64,000 nucleotides of DNA from Neostapfia colusana (GCA_030760725.1 JASWHV010000001.1:28145928-28209927); one strand, 5' to 3'. Numbered from the stretch's first letter, positions 12,001 through 23,710 are shown. The notes: generated by a model not told the origin, from the sequence alone. Made by a program: numbers and translations.

Positions 12001-14163
12001 CCGTGTGGCGCACACGTAATGAATGTGTGGCATGACACATAAGCAGTTTAGAACACATGGCATCTAAGCTAGCACTCTGTCAGTAAAGACACACAAGTGC
12101 AGCCACCTCAGCAGTCTGATCCATGTGGCAGCCCAGTCAGCTGCCACATTGCTGCCACCACACACCGGTACGCAGAGACCAGCGGAAATCAGCCTTGTCG
12201 GCTTGGTCCACGTACACCAGGGACACAAGCGCTAGGCTGGACCCTCTAGCCTACTTGTCAACTTCTGTGCACGCATGGAAATTGCTAGGGATACCCCTAA
12301 TGTACACAGAAACTTGTAAAACATATTTCAGAGTATAGAGGAAATTTCAGGCGTGTACTATTAGAGTGAAGTAGCAAGCAGACATGGCCCAGATAAACCA
12401 TAGAAAAGTACCCAAATACTAATAATGGTATTAACCCATCTAATTAGCTCGGGGATCTGGGGTAAACTTGTGCTTAACTACCCAAGCGACGAAATCCCCA
12501 CTCAAGCCACAAATAAAAATATACCTTATGCTGAAATTTCTATAGGACCCTCTACTTCGCAAACAAGGAATCCGACGAGGAACTTGAAGACTCGGTCTAC
12601 GAGGAGTTTCTGGAAGACTGTGAAGGCAAGCTCTAACTTCCTTGATCACTATTGCTCCTATGAATTTGCGAAATTACCGTGTTAGCCTGTTTTTCAATAT
12701 TCATGATTTCCATGATTACTTTTAAACGTTGTAGTAGCTAAAACCCATTTGCTAGTGGTCGCGTAGTCACATGGTTGACATGTGACGTGCCACGAACCCT
12801 CCTTGACCTTGTCAACTCCTCCTTGACGCCCTAAGGCCCCGTCATCACAGTATAACGTGATGACGTGCATAATCCCTTGAAAGTAGAATGCTTAGGGACC
12901 CTCGCGATGTTCGCATTGCGTCTCACTACAATTAATCATTGGATTTGCGAAAAGTGTGAAAGGTGTCTTGGTGGTGTGAGTTAGGAAATGGGTTGGGGAT
13001 GGTGTCATACAACCTGCGTGGAGTGAAGTGGGAAAAGGGGATGGTTGAGGCGGGATTAGCGAATGAGTAGTGTGTGCTTCGGTGTAGTCCACCTGTAGTG
13101 GACATGGACGGAGCCGCCTCACCAACTCAAGGACCGGTTCATATGACCTCGTCATAGTGATTTCGTACAACCACAAAACCTGTATGGGCCGGATTCCCTC
13201 TACCTTCTTGGTGACTTCCACATGAGCCATCTGGCGGCCAGTAGGGCACGGGGGACCAGGAAAAGACACGGGGGAGTCATTACCCGTGGTCCGGCTGGGA
13301 GAGTTATTGCCCAAATAGCCCCTGGTGCGTCCCGAGGTGTGATTGTGGGGTTACCCGAGGAAGATGAGGCGAACGTTATGCTACTCCCTTGCTAGGAGGG
13401 CTTGACCTGTGGGTAAAGTGTACAACCTCTGCAGAGTGTAAATCCGGATAACCGTTGCCACGGTATTGGCACACTATGTTCCGAGCTCTTGTTGATTAGT
13501 CTTAGCATGTTTCCTTGGTGTAGTTGAGTGGCAGTGTTTGCCGTGTTTTCGATATGACGGTTGTGTGCCGGAACTAGTAAACCATGGGGCTTGAACGTTC
13601 AAATAAAACTTAGGGAACTGGCGGGATGGAGTTCAACTCCCCCAGGTCCCACCAACTAAAATCAGGATACGGTTACCTCATTTTGCTTTTCAAAACCTTC
13701 TTTCAAATGAAGACCCTGCATGAATGCTTTTCGGCAACTCTAAGCCGTATAGCCCTGCCTTGCTACGACCTTCTTGCATGAAACACATTCCTTTGAGTAG
13801 TGTTAGGGCTTGTTGAGTACCTTCCGTACTCAATATTGCCTTCTCCACAACCCTCAGATGCAGAAGTAGAAAGCAAAGAAGAAGACGAAGCGCGATTCCA
13901 TGACGAGTAGGTCTAGTCCTGCGCCCAAGGCTGCCTGAGGGCTGGGTGTCGCCCATTCCGCTGTAGTTAGACTTGTCTTTCAATTTTCAGTGGCCCTGCG
14001 AGGCCCATGGATTGTAACCTAAGACCTGTTTATAAGACCATGAAGGCCTTTCGAGAATAATTTAAGGTATGGAACTCGATACGTTCTGTTGTGCGTACCA
14101 ACTACTGATCCAGGGATTGGTACGGGATGCACAAGTGGACCCAAGGAAAGGTGGGTCCCGACA
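9080..14163 (+). repeat. 3' LTR of element A (5.1 kb)
   Basis: This is the second copy of 1253-6353, ending CCCGACA and followed by the ATAAG duplication. Differences are scattered substitutions and small indels, including a shorter C-run near 10535 and the loss of about a dozen bases near 10142. TATA-like box at 10284, GTAAG donor at 10439, AGGCAAG module at 12624, hairpin at 13815-13831. Confidence 0.93.
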
Positions 14164-14249
14164 ATAAGGCTTGCAGAAGCTTGGTATTTCAAATGTGAAC
14201 TTTTTTCTTTTTCAGGGGCAGGAATACCTCAATGAATTGGCTTCCAATA

Positions 14250-14329
14250 TATTTTCTCTGTTTTGAAATATTTAATGTTCATTAGTTCAAGTAACTAATC
14301 AGCGCTAAATATTTTAAAACGGAGGAGTA
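14250..14329. mobile_element. Stowaway-like MITE, about 80 bp
   Basis: The right end reads AAAACGGAGGAGTA, the complement of the Stowaway start TACTCC(T)CCGTTTT. The left end TATTTTCTCTGTTTTG is its imperfect inverted partner. The interior holds ATTAGTTCAAGTAACTAATC, itself nearly palindromic. The element begins and ends with TA, as expected for a Tc1/mariner-type target site. The copia element lies immediately beside its right end. Confidence 0.75.
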
Positions 14330-14334
14330 ATATA

Positions 14335-14764
14335 TGTTGGTGATATGCCCAAGAGGCAATCATAACAATTCGGATAAAGGCCTGATGGATATTTGATCCA
14401 TAAGAAATTAGGGTACTAATGGGCCTGTGACCTAAAAGCCCATTAGCGCGCCTATAAATATGAGGGGTAGGGTTACGGACAGAGCTCTCCAGCAGATAGC
14501 AGTCCCAGCCGCCGCCCCTCACAGGTCAGCCGCCGAAACCCCTGCCGCGCGCACGGTGCTAGCACACCGACGCACGGCGTTCCTCCCTGTACGTGTGGAC
14601 TCCGTGGAGGCGCTGCTGTTACTGCTGCGCTGATCGGCTACGGCGCGCATCTACGATCCGCTGCGCTGCGCGTCTAGTGGTAACGATCCATGACCTTCTC
14701 ACTCGCATGTTTCCTGGGTGATACGGTCGAATTGCTAGAGTAGTGCATCGCCTATTTCCCAACA
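14335..14764 (+). repeat. 5' LTR of the copia element
   Basis: It runs TGTTGGTGATATGCCC to TTTCCCAACA, 430 bp. A TATA box lies at 14452-14460. Confidence 0.95.
14452..14460 (+). promoter_or_regulatory. TATA box of the copia LTR
   Basis: CTATAAATA is in the middle of the LTR, the expected U3/R position. It is identical in the 3' LTR at 21588-21596. Confidence 0.7.
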
Positions 14765-14765
14765 G

Positions 14766-14783
14766 TGGTATCAGAGCCAGGTT
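14766..14783 (+). other. Primer binding site of the copia element (tRNA-iMet)
   Basis: TGGTATCAGAGCCAGG follows the LTR end after one base and complements the initiator-Met tRNA 3' end. Confidence 0.92.
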
Positions 14784-16113
14784 GCGTAGTTTTTGGTCTG
14801 GATCTTAGATGCGATCTACTGCAGACAAGTTTATATGATGAATTTTTATAGTTCGGCTTCTGGGGTTTGGAATTGGTTAGAGTAGATTGCCATCATATGA
14901 CTAAAGGATTAGTTCGTGCTCCTTCTCTGCTGTGTGCGCAACCTGTCCCTACCGGCTGGAATCACCATCGGGACAAATAGTGTACATAGCTAGCAGATTG
15001 AGCCAACAGATCACGGTCATGTGTCGCGATCTTCTCGTGGATAACCAGTCACAATGAAAATTGAGGCATTCTGAATGGCTCAGATTCGGGTTGATCTGAT
15101 CAATTCGATGAGATTTTCATAGTGATTTCATAGATGCGATCTATGTAATTCCGTTTGGTGTTCAGATTCGGGACCGCCGTTGCTGTTTGCTATAGTGACA
15201 TTATTAAGTTGTTTCGCGATAGACATCGTTCTACGCTTAACTTGTTTTTGCAGGGAATGATGTGAATGGTATGGCCTAAATATGATGTGATAATCTGTGT
15301 GTAAAATTCGTGCAGCCTGCGTGTTGCAAATTTAACACAACCGGGTTGAGGTTGTCACATATTTGTATAACGACCTGCGTGTCGCCCTGTGATGCCTGAT
15401 CTCTCATGTAATTTATTTGATAGCTATTAGATGTATTAGCTTCTTTTATATTCATTGAGAAACCTCGAGCATGATGGCGATGGTGATCACCATAAGAAGG
15501 GAGACATGGCGGTATAGATCATGATGGAACCATGGTGATGGAGATCACTATGATCCTAAAGGCCATACTATTCACATATATGATATGATCGTAATACTAT
15601 TCTTTTCATGCTTTTCATATGGTGGATGTTTTGTCATGATAGAATAGCTTCCCTCGGAAAAGTTGAGTATTTGATGCCATTTACCTATAGCTGCACCTAT
15701 GTTGTTTTGATCGTTGTATGGTAGGTTTGCCAAAGCAAAATACCGTCATCTATCATAATGAATAGGGTGAATGTTGGACATTCACATGCATAGTATTGGT
15801 TTACTCAACAAAGCTATCAAAACGGTTTTGGGCTTTATGGCATAGTGTTGGGAGCCGGGGCATTGGATGTCACCCAACAAACAAGAATCATATAGAGATA
15901 TGATTAACAATGGTTGTTTACCTATGTTACTAATTTTCTAGCAGTGAAGCCAAAGCTCACTAGGAATTAGTGAATATGGATCTTGGACCACTATATGTCG
16001 TTAGAGGGAGGACGATGCTCATATAGTGGTGGTGTCTTTTATTAAACTGTTAATAAAAGATAAGTACATAACATAGTGCTAAAACCTTGCATATTTATTT
16101 TCTATTGTAGATC
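14784..16113 (+). other. Long leader of the copia element
   Basis: This 1.3-kb non-coding stretch lies between the primer site and the gag start. It ends in a pyrimidine-rich TTTATTTTCTATTGTAG just before the gag ATG, which fits a 3' splice site. The gag message may therefore be made from a spliced leader, but the donor was not identified. Confidence 0.5.
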
Positions 16114-19100
16114 ATGTCTGCTAGTAACAATTCCAGTTTCAATTTGCGATCTGTGCTTGAGAAAGAAAAGCTCAATGGAGCTAACTTTATTGATTGGTAC
16201 CGCAACCTGAGAATTGTTCTCAGGCAAGAGAAAATTGAGTATGTTCTTGAGCAACCATACCCCAATGACCTCCCCGATGATGCAAATGCCGCAACTCGCA
16301 GGACTTATGAGAAGCACTGCGATGATGCGCTTAATGCAAGCTGCCTCATGCTTGCCACAATGTCCCCTGATCTACAGAAACAATATGAGCATGCAGATGC
16401 TTATTCGATGATTCAGGGACTACGTGGAATGTTTGAGAACCAAGCAAGGGCTGAGAGGTACAACATCTCAAAGTCCTTGTTCTCATGCAAGCTGGCAGAA
16501 GGTAGCCCGGTCAGTCCCCATGTAATCAAGATGATTGGTTACATTGAGACTTTGGACAAACTTGGTTCTGAACTCAAGGATGACCTGGCTATTGACGTTA
16601 TTCTCCAGTCACTGCCACCAAGCTATGAGCCATTTATATTGAATTATCAAATGAATGGCATGGAGAAAACGTTGGCTGAATTGCATGGGATGCTTAAAAC
16701 AGCCGAGGAAAGCATTAAGAAAAACACCACTCATGTGATGATGGTTCAAAAGGAGAATAAAAAGAGGAAGCGTGTGATGCATCCTAAAGGCAAGGGAAAG
16801 GTTCCCAATGAGTCTTCAAGCTCAAAGCCAAAGGGAAAATCAGGCCCTTCTCCTAATGATGAATGCTTCCACTGTCATGCTAAGGGGCATTGGTCTAGGA
16901 ATTGCAAGAAGTACTTGGAGGATAAGAAGAAGAAAGGGAGTGAGACTTCCACTTCAGGTATAAATGTTATAGAAATCAATATTGCTACATCTTCTAGTGA
17001 ATCATGGGTATTTGATACCGGATCAATGATTCACACTTGCAAATCGTTGCAGGGTCTAAGTGAGACTAGAAGATTTGCAAGAGGCGAGTTGGATGTTCGG
17101 GTCGGCAATGGAGCAAAGGTTGCTGTCATAGCTGTCGGAACTTATCACTTGTCATTACCCTCAGGATTAGTTTTGGAATTAAATAATTGTTATTGCATTC
17201 CTTCTTTGAGCAAGAACATTATATCTTCTTCATGTTTGGAAGAAGTTAATGGTTATGAGATTATAATAAAGAACAAATGTTGTTCTATTTATTATAATAA
17301 CATTTTCTATGCTCAATGTCCATTAGTGAATGGATTATATGTTCTTGATCTTGAGGATAAAACAGTCTATAACATTAGTACAAAAAGGGCTCGACGAAAT
17401 GATCTAAATCCCACTTTTATTTGGCATTGTCGCTTAGGTCATATAAATGAGAAACGCATTGAGAAACTCCATAAAGATGGTTTGTTAAGTTCATTTGATT
17501 TTGAATCACTTGACACATGCGAGTCTTGTTTGCTTGGGAAGATGACCAAAGCACCCTTCACTGGTCAAAGTGAGAGGGCAACTGACTTGTTGGGACTTAT
17601 ACATACTGATGTATGTGGACCAATGAGTTCGGTAGCTAGAGGTGGTTTTCAGTATTTCATTACTTTTACCGATGACTTTAGTAGATATGGATATGTCTAT
17701 CTAATGAGGCACAAGTCTGAATCTTTTGAAAAGTTCAAAGAATTTCAGAATGAAGTACAAAATCAGTTGGGCAAGACAATTAAACTTCTACGATCTGATC
17801 GTGGGGGTGAATATTTGAGCCATGAATTTTATGATCATTTAAAACAATGTGGAATTGTTCCACAGTTGACTCCACCAGGAACGCCCCAATGGAATGGGGT
17901 GTCCGAGCGGAGGAACCGAACCTTGTTAGACATGGTTAGGTCGATGATGAGTCAGACTGATCTTCCACTATCCTTTTGGGGTTATGCTCTTGAAACTGCT
18001 GCGTTTATACTAAACAGAGTCCCAACTAAGTCTGTTGAGAAGACACCATATGAGATGTGGACCGGGAAACGTCCCGGATTGTCTTTCCTCAAAGTTTGGG
18101 GATGTGATGCTTATGTCAAACGTTTGACGTCAGACAAACTTACTCCCAAATCAGACAAATGCTTCTTTGTGGGATATCCTAGGGAAACCAAAGGATATTA
18201 TTTTTATAATAAAACGGAGGGTAAAGTGTTTACTGCTCGCAATGGTGTCTTCTTGGAGAAAGAGTTTCTCTCAAAAGGAGTTAGTGGGAGCAAGGTGCAT
18301 CTTGAAGAAATCCAAGAAATATCTGAAAATGTTTCGGCACCCTCTAATCCTATACAGGATGTACAAGATGTTGTACAACCACTTGATGAAACACCAGCTC
18401 CACGAAGGTCTACAAGACGTCGTGCAACTGAAAAGTTGACACTCCTAACCACGGAACCACAGGACATGGTATTGTTGGACAATAATGAGCCTGTGACCTA
18501 CACTGAAGCAACAATGGGACCCGACTCTGAGAAATGGCTTGGAGCCATGGAATCCGAAATAGAATCCATGCATGAGAATCAAGTTTGGAACTTGGTTGAT
18601 CCAATCGATGGCGTGAGACCGATCGATTGCAAATGGATTTTCAAGAAAAAGACTGATATGGATGGAAAAGTTCACATCTATAAAGCACGATTGGTGGCGA
18701 AAGGTTTCAGACAAATTCAAGGTGTTGATTATGATGAAACATTTTCGCCCGTCGCTATGCTAAAGTCTGTTCGGATTCTCCTAGCAATTGCTGCATATTT
18801 TGATTATGAAATATGGCAAATGGATGTCAAAACAGCCTTTCTTAATGGGAGTCTGACTGAGGATGTGTACATGACACAACCTGAGGGTTTTGTCGATCCT
18901 AAAAATGCTAGAAAAATATGCAAACTTCAAAAGTCCATCTATGGATTGAAGCAAGCATCTCGGAGTTGGAATCTACGTTTTGATGAAGTGGTCAAAGGGT
19001 TTGGTTTCATCAAGAACGTAGAAGAACCTTGTATTTACAAGAAGGTTAGTGGGAGCGCACTTATATTTCTGGTCCTATATGTAGATGACATATTGTTGAT

Positions 19101-19164
19101 TGGAAATGACATTCCAGTACTAGATGCTGTTAAATCCTCATTAAGGAAAAGTTCACATCTATAA
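16114..19164 (+). pseudogene. Copia gag-pol polyprotein, N-terminal part, cut by a frameshift in RT
   Basis: This 1016-residue frame holds most of a copia polyprotein. Gag starts with LNGANFIDWYRNLR and has a CFHCHAKGHWSRNC zinc knuckle near residue 251. The protease motif DTGS is near residue 300. GAG-pre-integrase (HCRLGH near 436, then CESCLLGK) follows. The integrase catalytic triad is present: D in HTDVCGP (about 497), D in SDRGGEY (about 561), E in GVSERRN (about 598). Reverse transcriptase begins near 850 and reaches YVDDILLIG near 990. The frame then enters the second copy of a 481-bp duplication and stops within a few codons (RKSSHL). Everything upstream looks intact. Confidence 0.93.
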
Positions 19165-19632
19165 AGCACGATTGGTGGCGAAAGGTTTCAGACAAATTCA
19201 AGGTGTTGATTATGATGAAACATTTTCGCCCGTCGCTATGCTAAAGTCTGTTCGGATTCTCCTAGCAATTGCTGCATATTTTGATTATGAAATATGGCAA
19301 ATGGATGTCAAAACAGCCTTTCTTAATGGGAGTCTGACTGAGGATGTGTACATGACACAACCTGAGGGTTTTGTCGATCCTAAAAATGCTAGAAAAATAT
19401 GCAAACTTCAAAAGTCCATCTATGGATTGAAGCAAGCATCTCGGAGTTGGAATCTACGTTTTGATGAAGTGGTCAAAGGGTTTGGTTTCATCAAGAACGT
19501 AGAAGAACCTTGTATTTACAAGAAGGTTAGTGGGAGCGCACTTATATTTCTGGTCCTATATGTAGATGACATATTGTTGATTGGAAATGACATTCCAGTA
19601 CTAGATGCTGTTAAATCCTCATTAAGGAAAAG
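18671..19632 (+). repeat. Exact 481-bp tandem duplication in copia RT
   Basis: Copy 1 is 18671-19151 and copy 2 is 19152-19632; I saw no difference between them. GGAAAAG stands just before copy 1 and at the end of each copy, a 7-bp microhomology at the junction. The unit is 3n+1 long, so it breaks the reading frame. Copy 2 restarts in another frame that remains open to the end of RNase H. Confidence 0.95.
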
Positions 19633-20542
19633 TTTCTCAATGAAGGATTTAGGAGAGGCAGCATACATTTTGGGCATAAAGATCTATAGAGATAGATCTA
19701 AAAGGTTAATTGGATTAAGCCAAGACACATATATTGACAAGATATTGAATCGATTCAATATGCAAGATTCTAAGAAAGGTTTCTTGCCAATGTCACATGG
19801 CATCACTCTAAGCAAAAGTCAGTGTCCTTCGACACCTGATGAGCAAAAGAGGATGAGAGCGATTCCTTATGCTTCGGCTATTGGATCTATCATGTATGCC
19901 ATGTTGTGTACACGCCCAGATGTATCCTATGCTCTAAGTGTTACGAGCAGGTATCAATCAGATTATGGTGAGGCTCATTGGACAGTTGTCAAAAACATTC
20001 TTAAGTACTTGAGAAGAACTAAGGATGTATTCCTAGTGTTTGGAGGTGAAGAAGAGCTCGTTGTAAGAGGTTATACCGATGCTAGCTTCCAAACAGACAA
20101 GGATGACTCTAGATCGCAATCCGGTTTTGTGTTCTGCCTCAATGGAGGGGCAGTGAGCTGGAAAAGTTCCAAGCAAGACACAGTAGCAGATTCAACGACG
20201 GAAGCGGAGTATATTGCAGCTTCTGAAGCTGCAAAGGAAGCTGTTTGGATCAGAAAATTTGTTTCTGAGTTGGGTGTTGTTCCTAGTGCGTCCGGACCCG
20301 TGGATCTCTATTGCGACAATAATGGAGCCATTGCACAGGCAAAGGAGCCTAGATCACACAAAAGATCCAAACATATACTACGACGCTATCATCTGATTCG
20401 AGAGATTATCGACCGAGGTGATGTGAATATATGCAAGGTGCATACGGATTTGAATATGGCAGATCCGTTGACAAAGCCTCTTCCACAATCAAAGCATGAG
20501 ACGCACACGAGATCTATGGGTATTAGATACTTACATCAATGA
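19172..20542 (+). pseudogene. Copia RT-RNase H, C-terminal part
   Basis: This 456-residue open frame repeats the RT segment (LVAKGF, QMDVKTAFLNG, YVDDILLIG) from the second copy of the duplication. It then continues into the unduplicated RT C-terminus and RNase H (GYTDASFQ near residue 300, STTEAEYIA, the VDLYCDNNGA region) and ends normally. It has no gag or integrase of its own. The apparent start MVAKGF is only the first ATG in the frame, not a natural start. It could be made only by frameshifting or from a copy lacking the duplication. Confidence 0.9.
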
Positions 20543-21459
20543 TCCTAGTGTGTAGTGGGAGACTTTTGTCATAGCTATGTTTATGTACTATTTGAGTAAC
20601 TATTATTCACATTGATCATCAAGTATGTGACTTGTTCGTGAGACTCTTTGTTAATTATAATGTTACTCAAAATGATCCCTAGTCTACATCGTTATATGAG
20701 ACAATGATAGTACGCAGACTAGCACATGTATTAATTGATGATCACGTTTCACGGATCATAGATATGGAGATATCAAATTAATAATGTGAACACATGTTAG
20801 TGAACATGGTGTTGGATAGACCCATTCCGAGACACTGTTGGGATTGTTATTTACATATGTGCCATCAGTTGGTCTTGAGTGATACACCTGCTAGATTCTT
20901 TGACCTGAGATCGCCATTGATTCTCACTATGTGTAGTTATGCACTTTGAAACTATCAAACGCTACTCCGTAACTGGGTGGTCATAAAAATAGTCTTCAGG
21001 TGCATGATGAAGCATGGAATGAGATGTGTGCGGATCAAGATGGGATTTGCCCCTCCTAAATAACAGGAGAGATATCTCTGGGCCCCTCGAGATAGTTGGA
21101 TTGAAAGTGCATGGCCATGCCAAAATGATTAAAGAGTTAATCATTATGACTAAAAGTTAGTCATCGATTGAATCCACTATTTGATCGAGTGAATGGTCGA
21201 GCTATCACAAGGATGGCACGTATCTCGCCTTGAGCTTGACTGGTATCGTGTGGCAAAGGAATTAGCATGTGAATGTATCTAGGTTCAGCCAATATGATCT
21301 TTATGTACATTCGGGAGTCAGTATGTCCTGCTAGGTACCTCTACTGACTTGTGTTTGAAAACGGTTTTCATTCATAACCGACTGTACATGAACCTAACGG
21401 GTCACACACTTAAGGGGATGGAATATTGAAAAACTTGGCTATATGATTGTCTCTAGTGC
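20543..21459 (+). other. 3' non-coding segment of the copia element
   Basis: This lies between the polyprotein stop and the polypurine tract. No envelope-like or other open frame of useful length is visible on either strand. Confidence 0.7.
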
Positions 21460-21470
21460 AAGTGGGAGAT
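21460..21470 (+). other. Polypurine tract of the copia element
   Basis: AAGTGGGAGAT lies directly before the 3' LTR (TGTTGGTGAT). Confidence 0.88.
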
Positions 21471-21900
21471 TGTTGGTGATATGCCCAAGAGGCAATCATA
21501 ACAATTCGGATAAAGGCCTGATGGATATTTGATCCATAAGAAATTAGGGTACTAATGGGCCTGTGACCTAAAAGCCCATTAGCGCGCCTATAAATATGAG
21601 GGGTAGGGTTACGGACAGAGCTCTCCACCAGATAGCAGTCCCAGCCGCCGCCCCTCACAGGTCAGCCGCCGAAACCCCTGCCGCGCGCACGGTGCTAGCA
21701 CACCGACGCACGGCGTTCCTCCCTGTACGTGTGGACTCCGTGGAGGCGCTGCTGTTACTGCTGCGCTGATCGGCTACGGCGCGCATCTACGATCCGCTGC
21801 GCTGCGCGTCTAGTGGTAACGATCCATGACCTTCTCACTCGCATGTTTCCTGGGTGATACGGTCGAATTGCTAGAGTAGTGCATCGCCTATTTCCCAACA
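21471..21900 (+). repeat. 3' LTR of the copia element
   Basis: This is a 430-bp copy of 14335-14764 with one difference found (CTCCACCAG here, CTCCAGCAG in the 5' LTR), followed by ATATA. Confidence 0.95.
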
Positions 21901-21905
21901 ATATA

Positions 21906-22820
21906 GTGTTCAAGCATTCAAGTGGCCGATTCATGTGCTTTTCTACTCGCCTAAGCCGGACTCAAGAATTCATGATCGACGGTTGAAAAAAACAAAATAA
22001 CTAACAAGCTCCACGCAACACAACTCTAGATATACTTCTGCTAACAATAAGAATCTAGGCTGAAACTGCATGCGTCTATTCGTCATATTTCTCCGAAGAT
22101 CAGCCAGTACCTGTAATCGACACGTTCTGTTTCTGTTAACTGTACGAGGCTTCACGGTACGAGACTCTAATTAAGGCCCATCATTTTTAAAAATTTACAT
22201 AGAGATTGAAAGCCCTCTGCTCAGTTAAAATGTTGTTGGCTTTGGTATGTTGATTTTTGAGGTTACTGGACAGAGTCGTCAGTTTTCATTCATCGTATTT
22301 GTGAACTGAGCTTTTCCTTTGTATTGTGCAAAGCCTTATGGGAAAATTGACACTATTTTGAGAACGTGAACCCTCCCTCATCCATTGCTTGACTAAGCAA
22401 AGCGGTTCCTAAGTGTCATGAATCCGTTACCATTCAGAAAGATTTAGTTTAAGTTTAATATGTTTTTCATGGAAACATATTGTTCGTACAAAAACTTAGA
22501 AACATATCACTCCTGAAATCCATAGAGACGACAAAAGTATTAAACACAGATTTTTCATATATTACTCATGTAAACGACTAATGTTACACGATGACCGAGC
22601 TTCCAATATTTGAATACCATCAAAGAACTAAGAAGACCGATACCCTAGTGAATCAACAGCTATAATTGCATTAATTGACGACGCCATTCATCTACATCAT
22701 AATACGGTGAAAGATCTGAACAAAAGAACAAGAAAGGAAAAAAGATTTATTAGATGGCAAGTAGAACACAAGTTCAGACGGTTGTTCAAACAAGGTGCCC
22801 TCACAGAAATTACCAGAAGA
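21906..22820. other. Host DNA, 3' flank of the LTP-like gene
   Basis: Non-coding AT-rich sequence between the copia insertion and the stop of the minus-strand LTP-like gene. No feature was recognised. Polyadenylation signals for the LTP-like gene would lie in its right part. Confidence 0.5.
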
Positions 22821-23413
22821 TCATGGAGCTGCTGTTGGTGGAACGGAAGCGACAGAGGGTATTATTGGCGGAACCGTTAGTGCTGTTAAGTACACAAACT
22901 CCATGTCAATCTCCATGCATACGTAATCTACGCAAGTAATAATAATCGTTTACATATATGTGAAGCATCAGTAACTTACTGTTGCACGAGAAGATCGTCT
23001 GCAGTGGCAGCACGGTGCCGCAAACGAGCGGAAGCACCATCATGCGGACCTGATCAATGGGCTTGGGCATGAAGCTGTTCATGTCGCCGTTCGCAGAGGC
23101 AGACGGGAGCGTCCTTGATGATGGATTTCAGGCCGTCGCAGCATGTGCTCGCAGGCGTTAGCACGGTGAGGTTGGTTAGGTAGTCCATGCACGGCATCAT
23201 GCTCAGCAATAGCGTCAGGCACTCCGTCGCCTGTGCCAGCGGTGGCGGCGAGGGTGTGCTCCCTCGCAACACTGGCGTGGGGCGTGGTGCTTGTCCAGCT
23301 TGGTCCGCGCAATCAGGCTTGAGCAGTTGGGCCCTCGCCTCGGACGGCTGCAGGATGGCCGCCGCCATGGCGAAGGCGAGGAAGGACAGGGCGACGAGCC
23401 TCGAGGACGCCAT
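22821..23413 (-). pseudogene. Lipid-transfer-protein-like gene, two exons, frameshifted
   Basis: This is a small secreted eight-cysteine (8CM, protease inhibitor/seed storage/LTP) protein of the type that binds lipids in the cell wall. Exon 1 (22980-23413) starts MASSRLVALSFLAFAM, a good signal peptide. The cysteine pattern is ECL, MPC, STCC, VCLC, then one frame over LVCG and FSCN. A donor (AACA|GTAAG, GT at 22979-22978) and an acceptor (TTAACAG|CA, AG at 22884-22883) define a 97-bp intron. Exon 2 (22821-22882) adds a short Pro/Val-rich tail and a stop. The frame is lost at about 23092, right after CLC and before NGDM, where family members usually have a few more residues. A small deletion, 3n+2 bases relative to the family, would explain it. 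It is either a recent pseudogene or an assembly error. Confidence 0.8.
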
Positions 23414-23529
23414 CTTTCGCGTTGGAACGACGGGAGGTCTAGGATGCTAGCGCTACTGCCGTATGGTTTCGTGGTTGATTTCTTCGGAGGACTTCAGGCG
23501 GCTGGTAAGGATTTGGACGAGCTGTAGTA

Positions 23530-23710
23530 AGCTCGTTGGACTTCAGTACTCTGTCTGAAGCTTTTGTTTCTGAATTCCATTTTGTCGTCAGAAAGGTAAA
23601 TAGTCCAAAAGAGTATGGAACGCTATCTCTAGATTTAGAGGCAAAATTTTGCATTGTTGTGACTTTAAGAGTCCTGCGGTATCTCCCAAACTTCGGGTAG
23701 CGAACCTCGT
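23530..23710. repeat. Dispersed repeat, copy 2
   Basis: This matches 160-460 in the same orientation (see that entry). It lies about 120-300 bp upstream of the LTP-like start codon. Confidence 0.55.

Larger units (their letters stand above)
1253..14163 (+). mobile_element. Element A: complete long-LTR Ty3/gypsy-type element, gag only
   Basis: The element is bounded by TGTCACGCCC at 1253 and CCCGACA at 14163, and flanked by a perfect 5-bp target-site duplication ATAAG (1248-1252 and 14164-14168). Its two LTRs are 5101 and 5084 bp. The 2.7-kb interior has a tRNA-iMet primer site, a decayed gag and a polypurine tract, but no protease, reverse transcriptase or integrase. It would have needed enzymes from a partner element. 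The gag motifs resemble chromovirus (Tekay/Del-like) gag. The design resembles LARD or TR-GAG elements. The LTRs agree closely by eye with scattered substitutions and small indels, so the insertion is fairly recent but older than the neighbouring copia element. Confidence 0.92.
14335..21900 (+). mobile_element. Ty1/copia element, complete, recently inserted
   Basis: It is flanked by a perfect 5-bp duplication ATATA (14330-14334 and 21901-21905) and has two 430-bp LTRs with a single mismatch that I could find. Inside are a tRNA-iMet primer site, a 1.3-kb leader, gag-protease-integrase-RT-RNase H in copia order, a 0.9-kb 3' non-coding segment and a polypurine tract. The only major lesion seen is a 481-bp tandem duplication in RT that shifts the frame. 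The near-identical LTRs argue for a young insertion. Confidence 0.95.

Noticed and set aside
20543..21459. Possible envelope-like gene downstream of copia pol
   Set aside because: There is no open frame of useful length, no signal peptide and no membrane segments.
23187..23527. Plus-strand frames over the LTP-like gene
   Set aside because: These are antisense to the signal peptide and 8CM region of the minus-strand gene.
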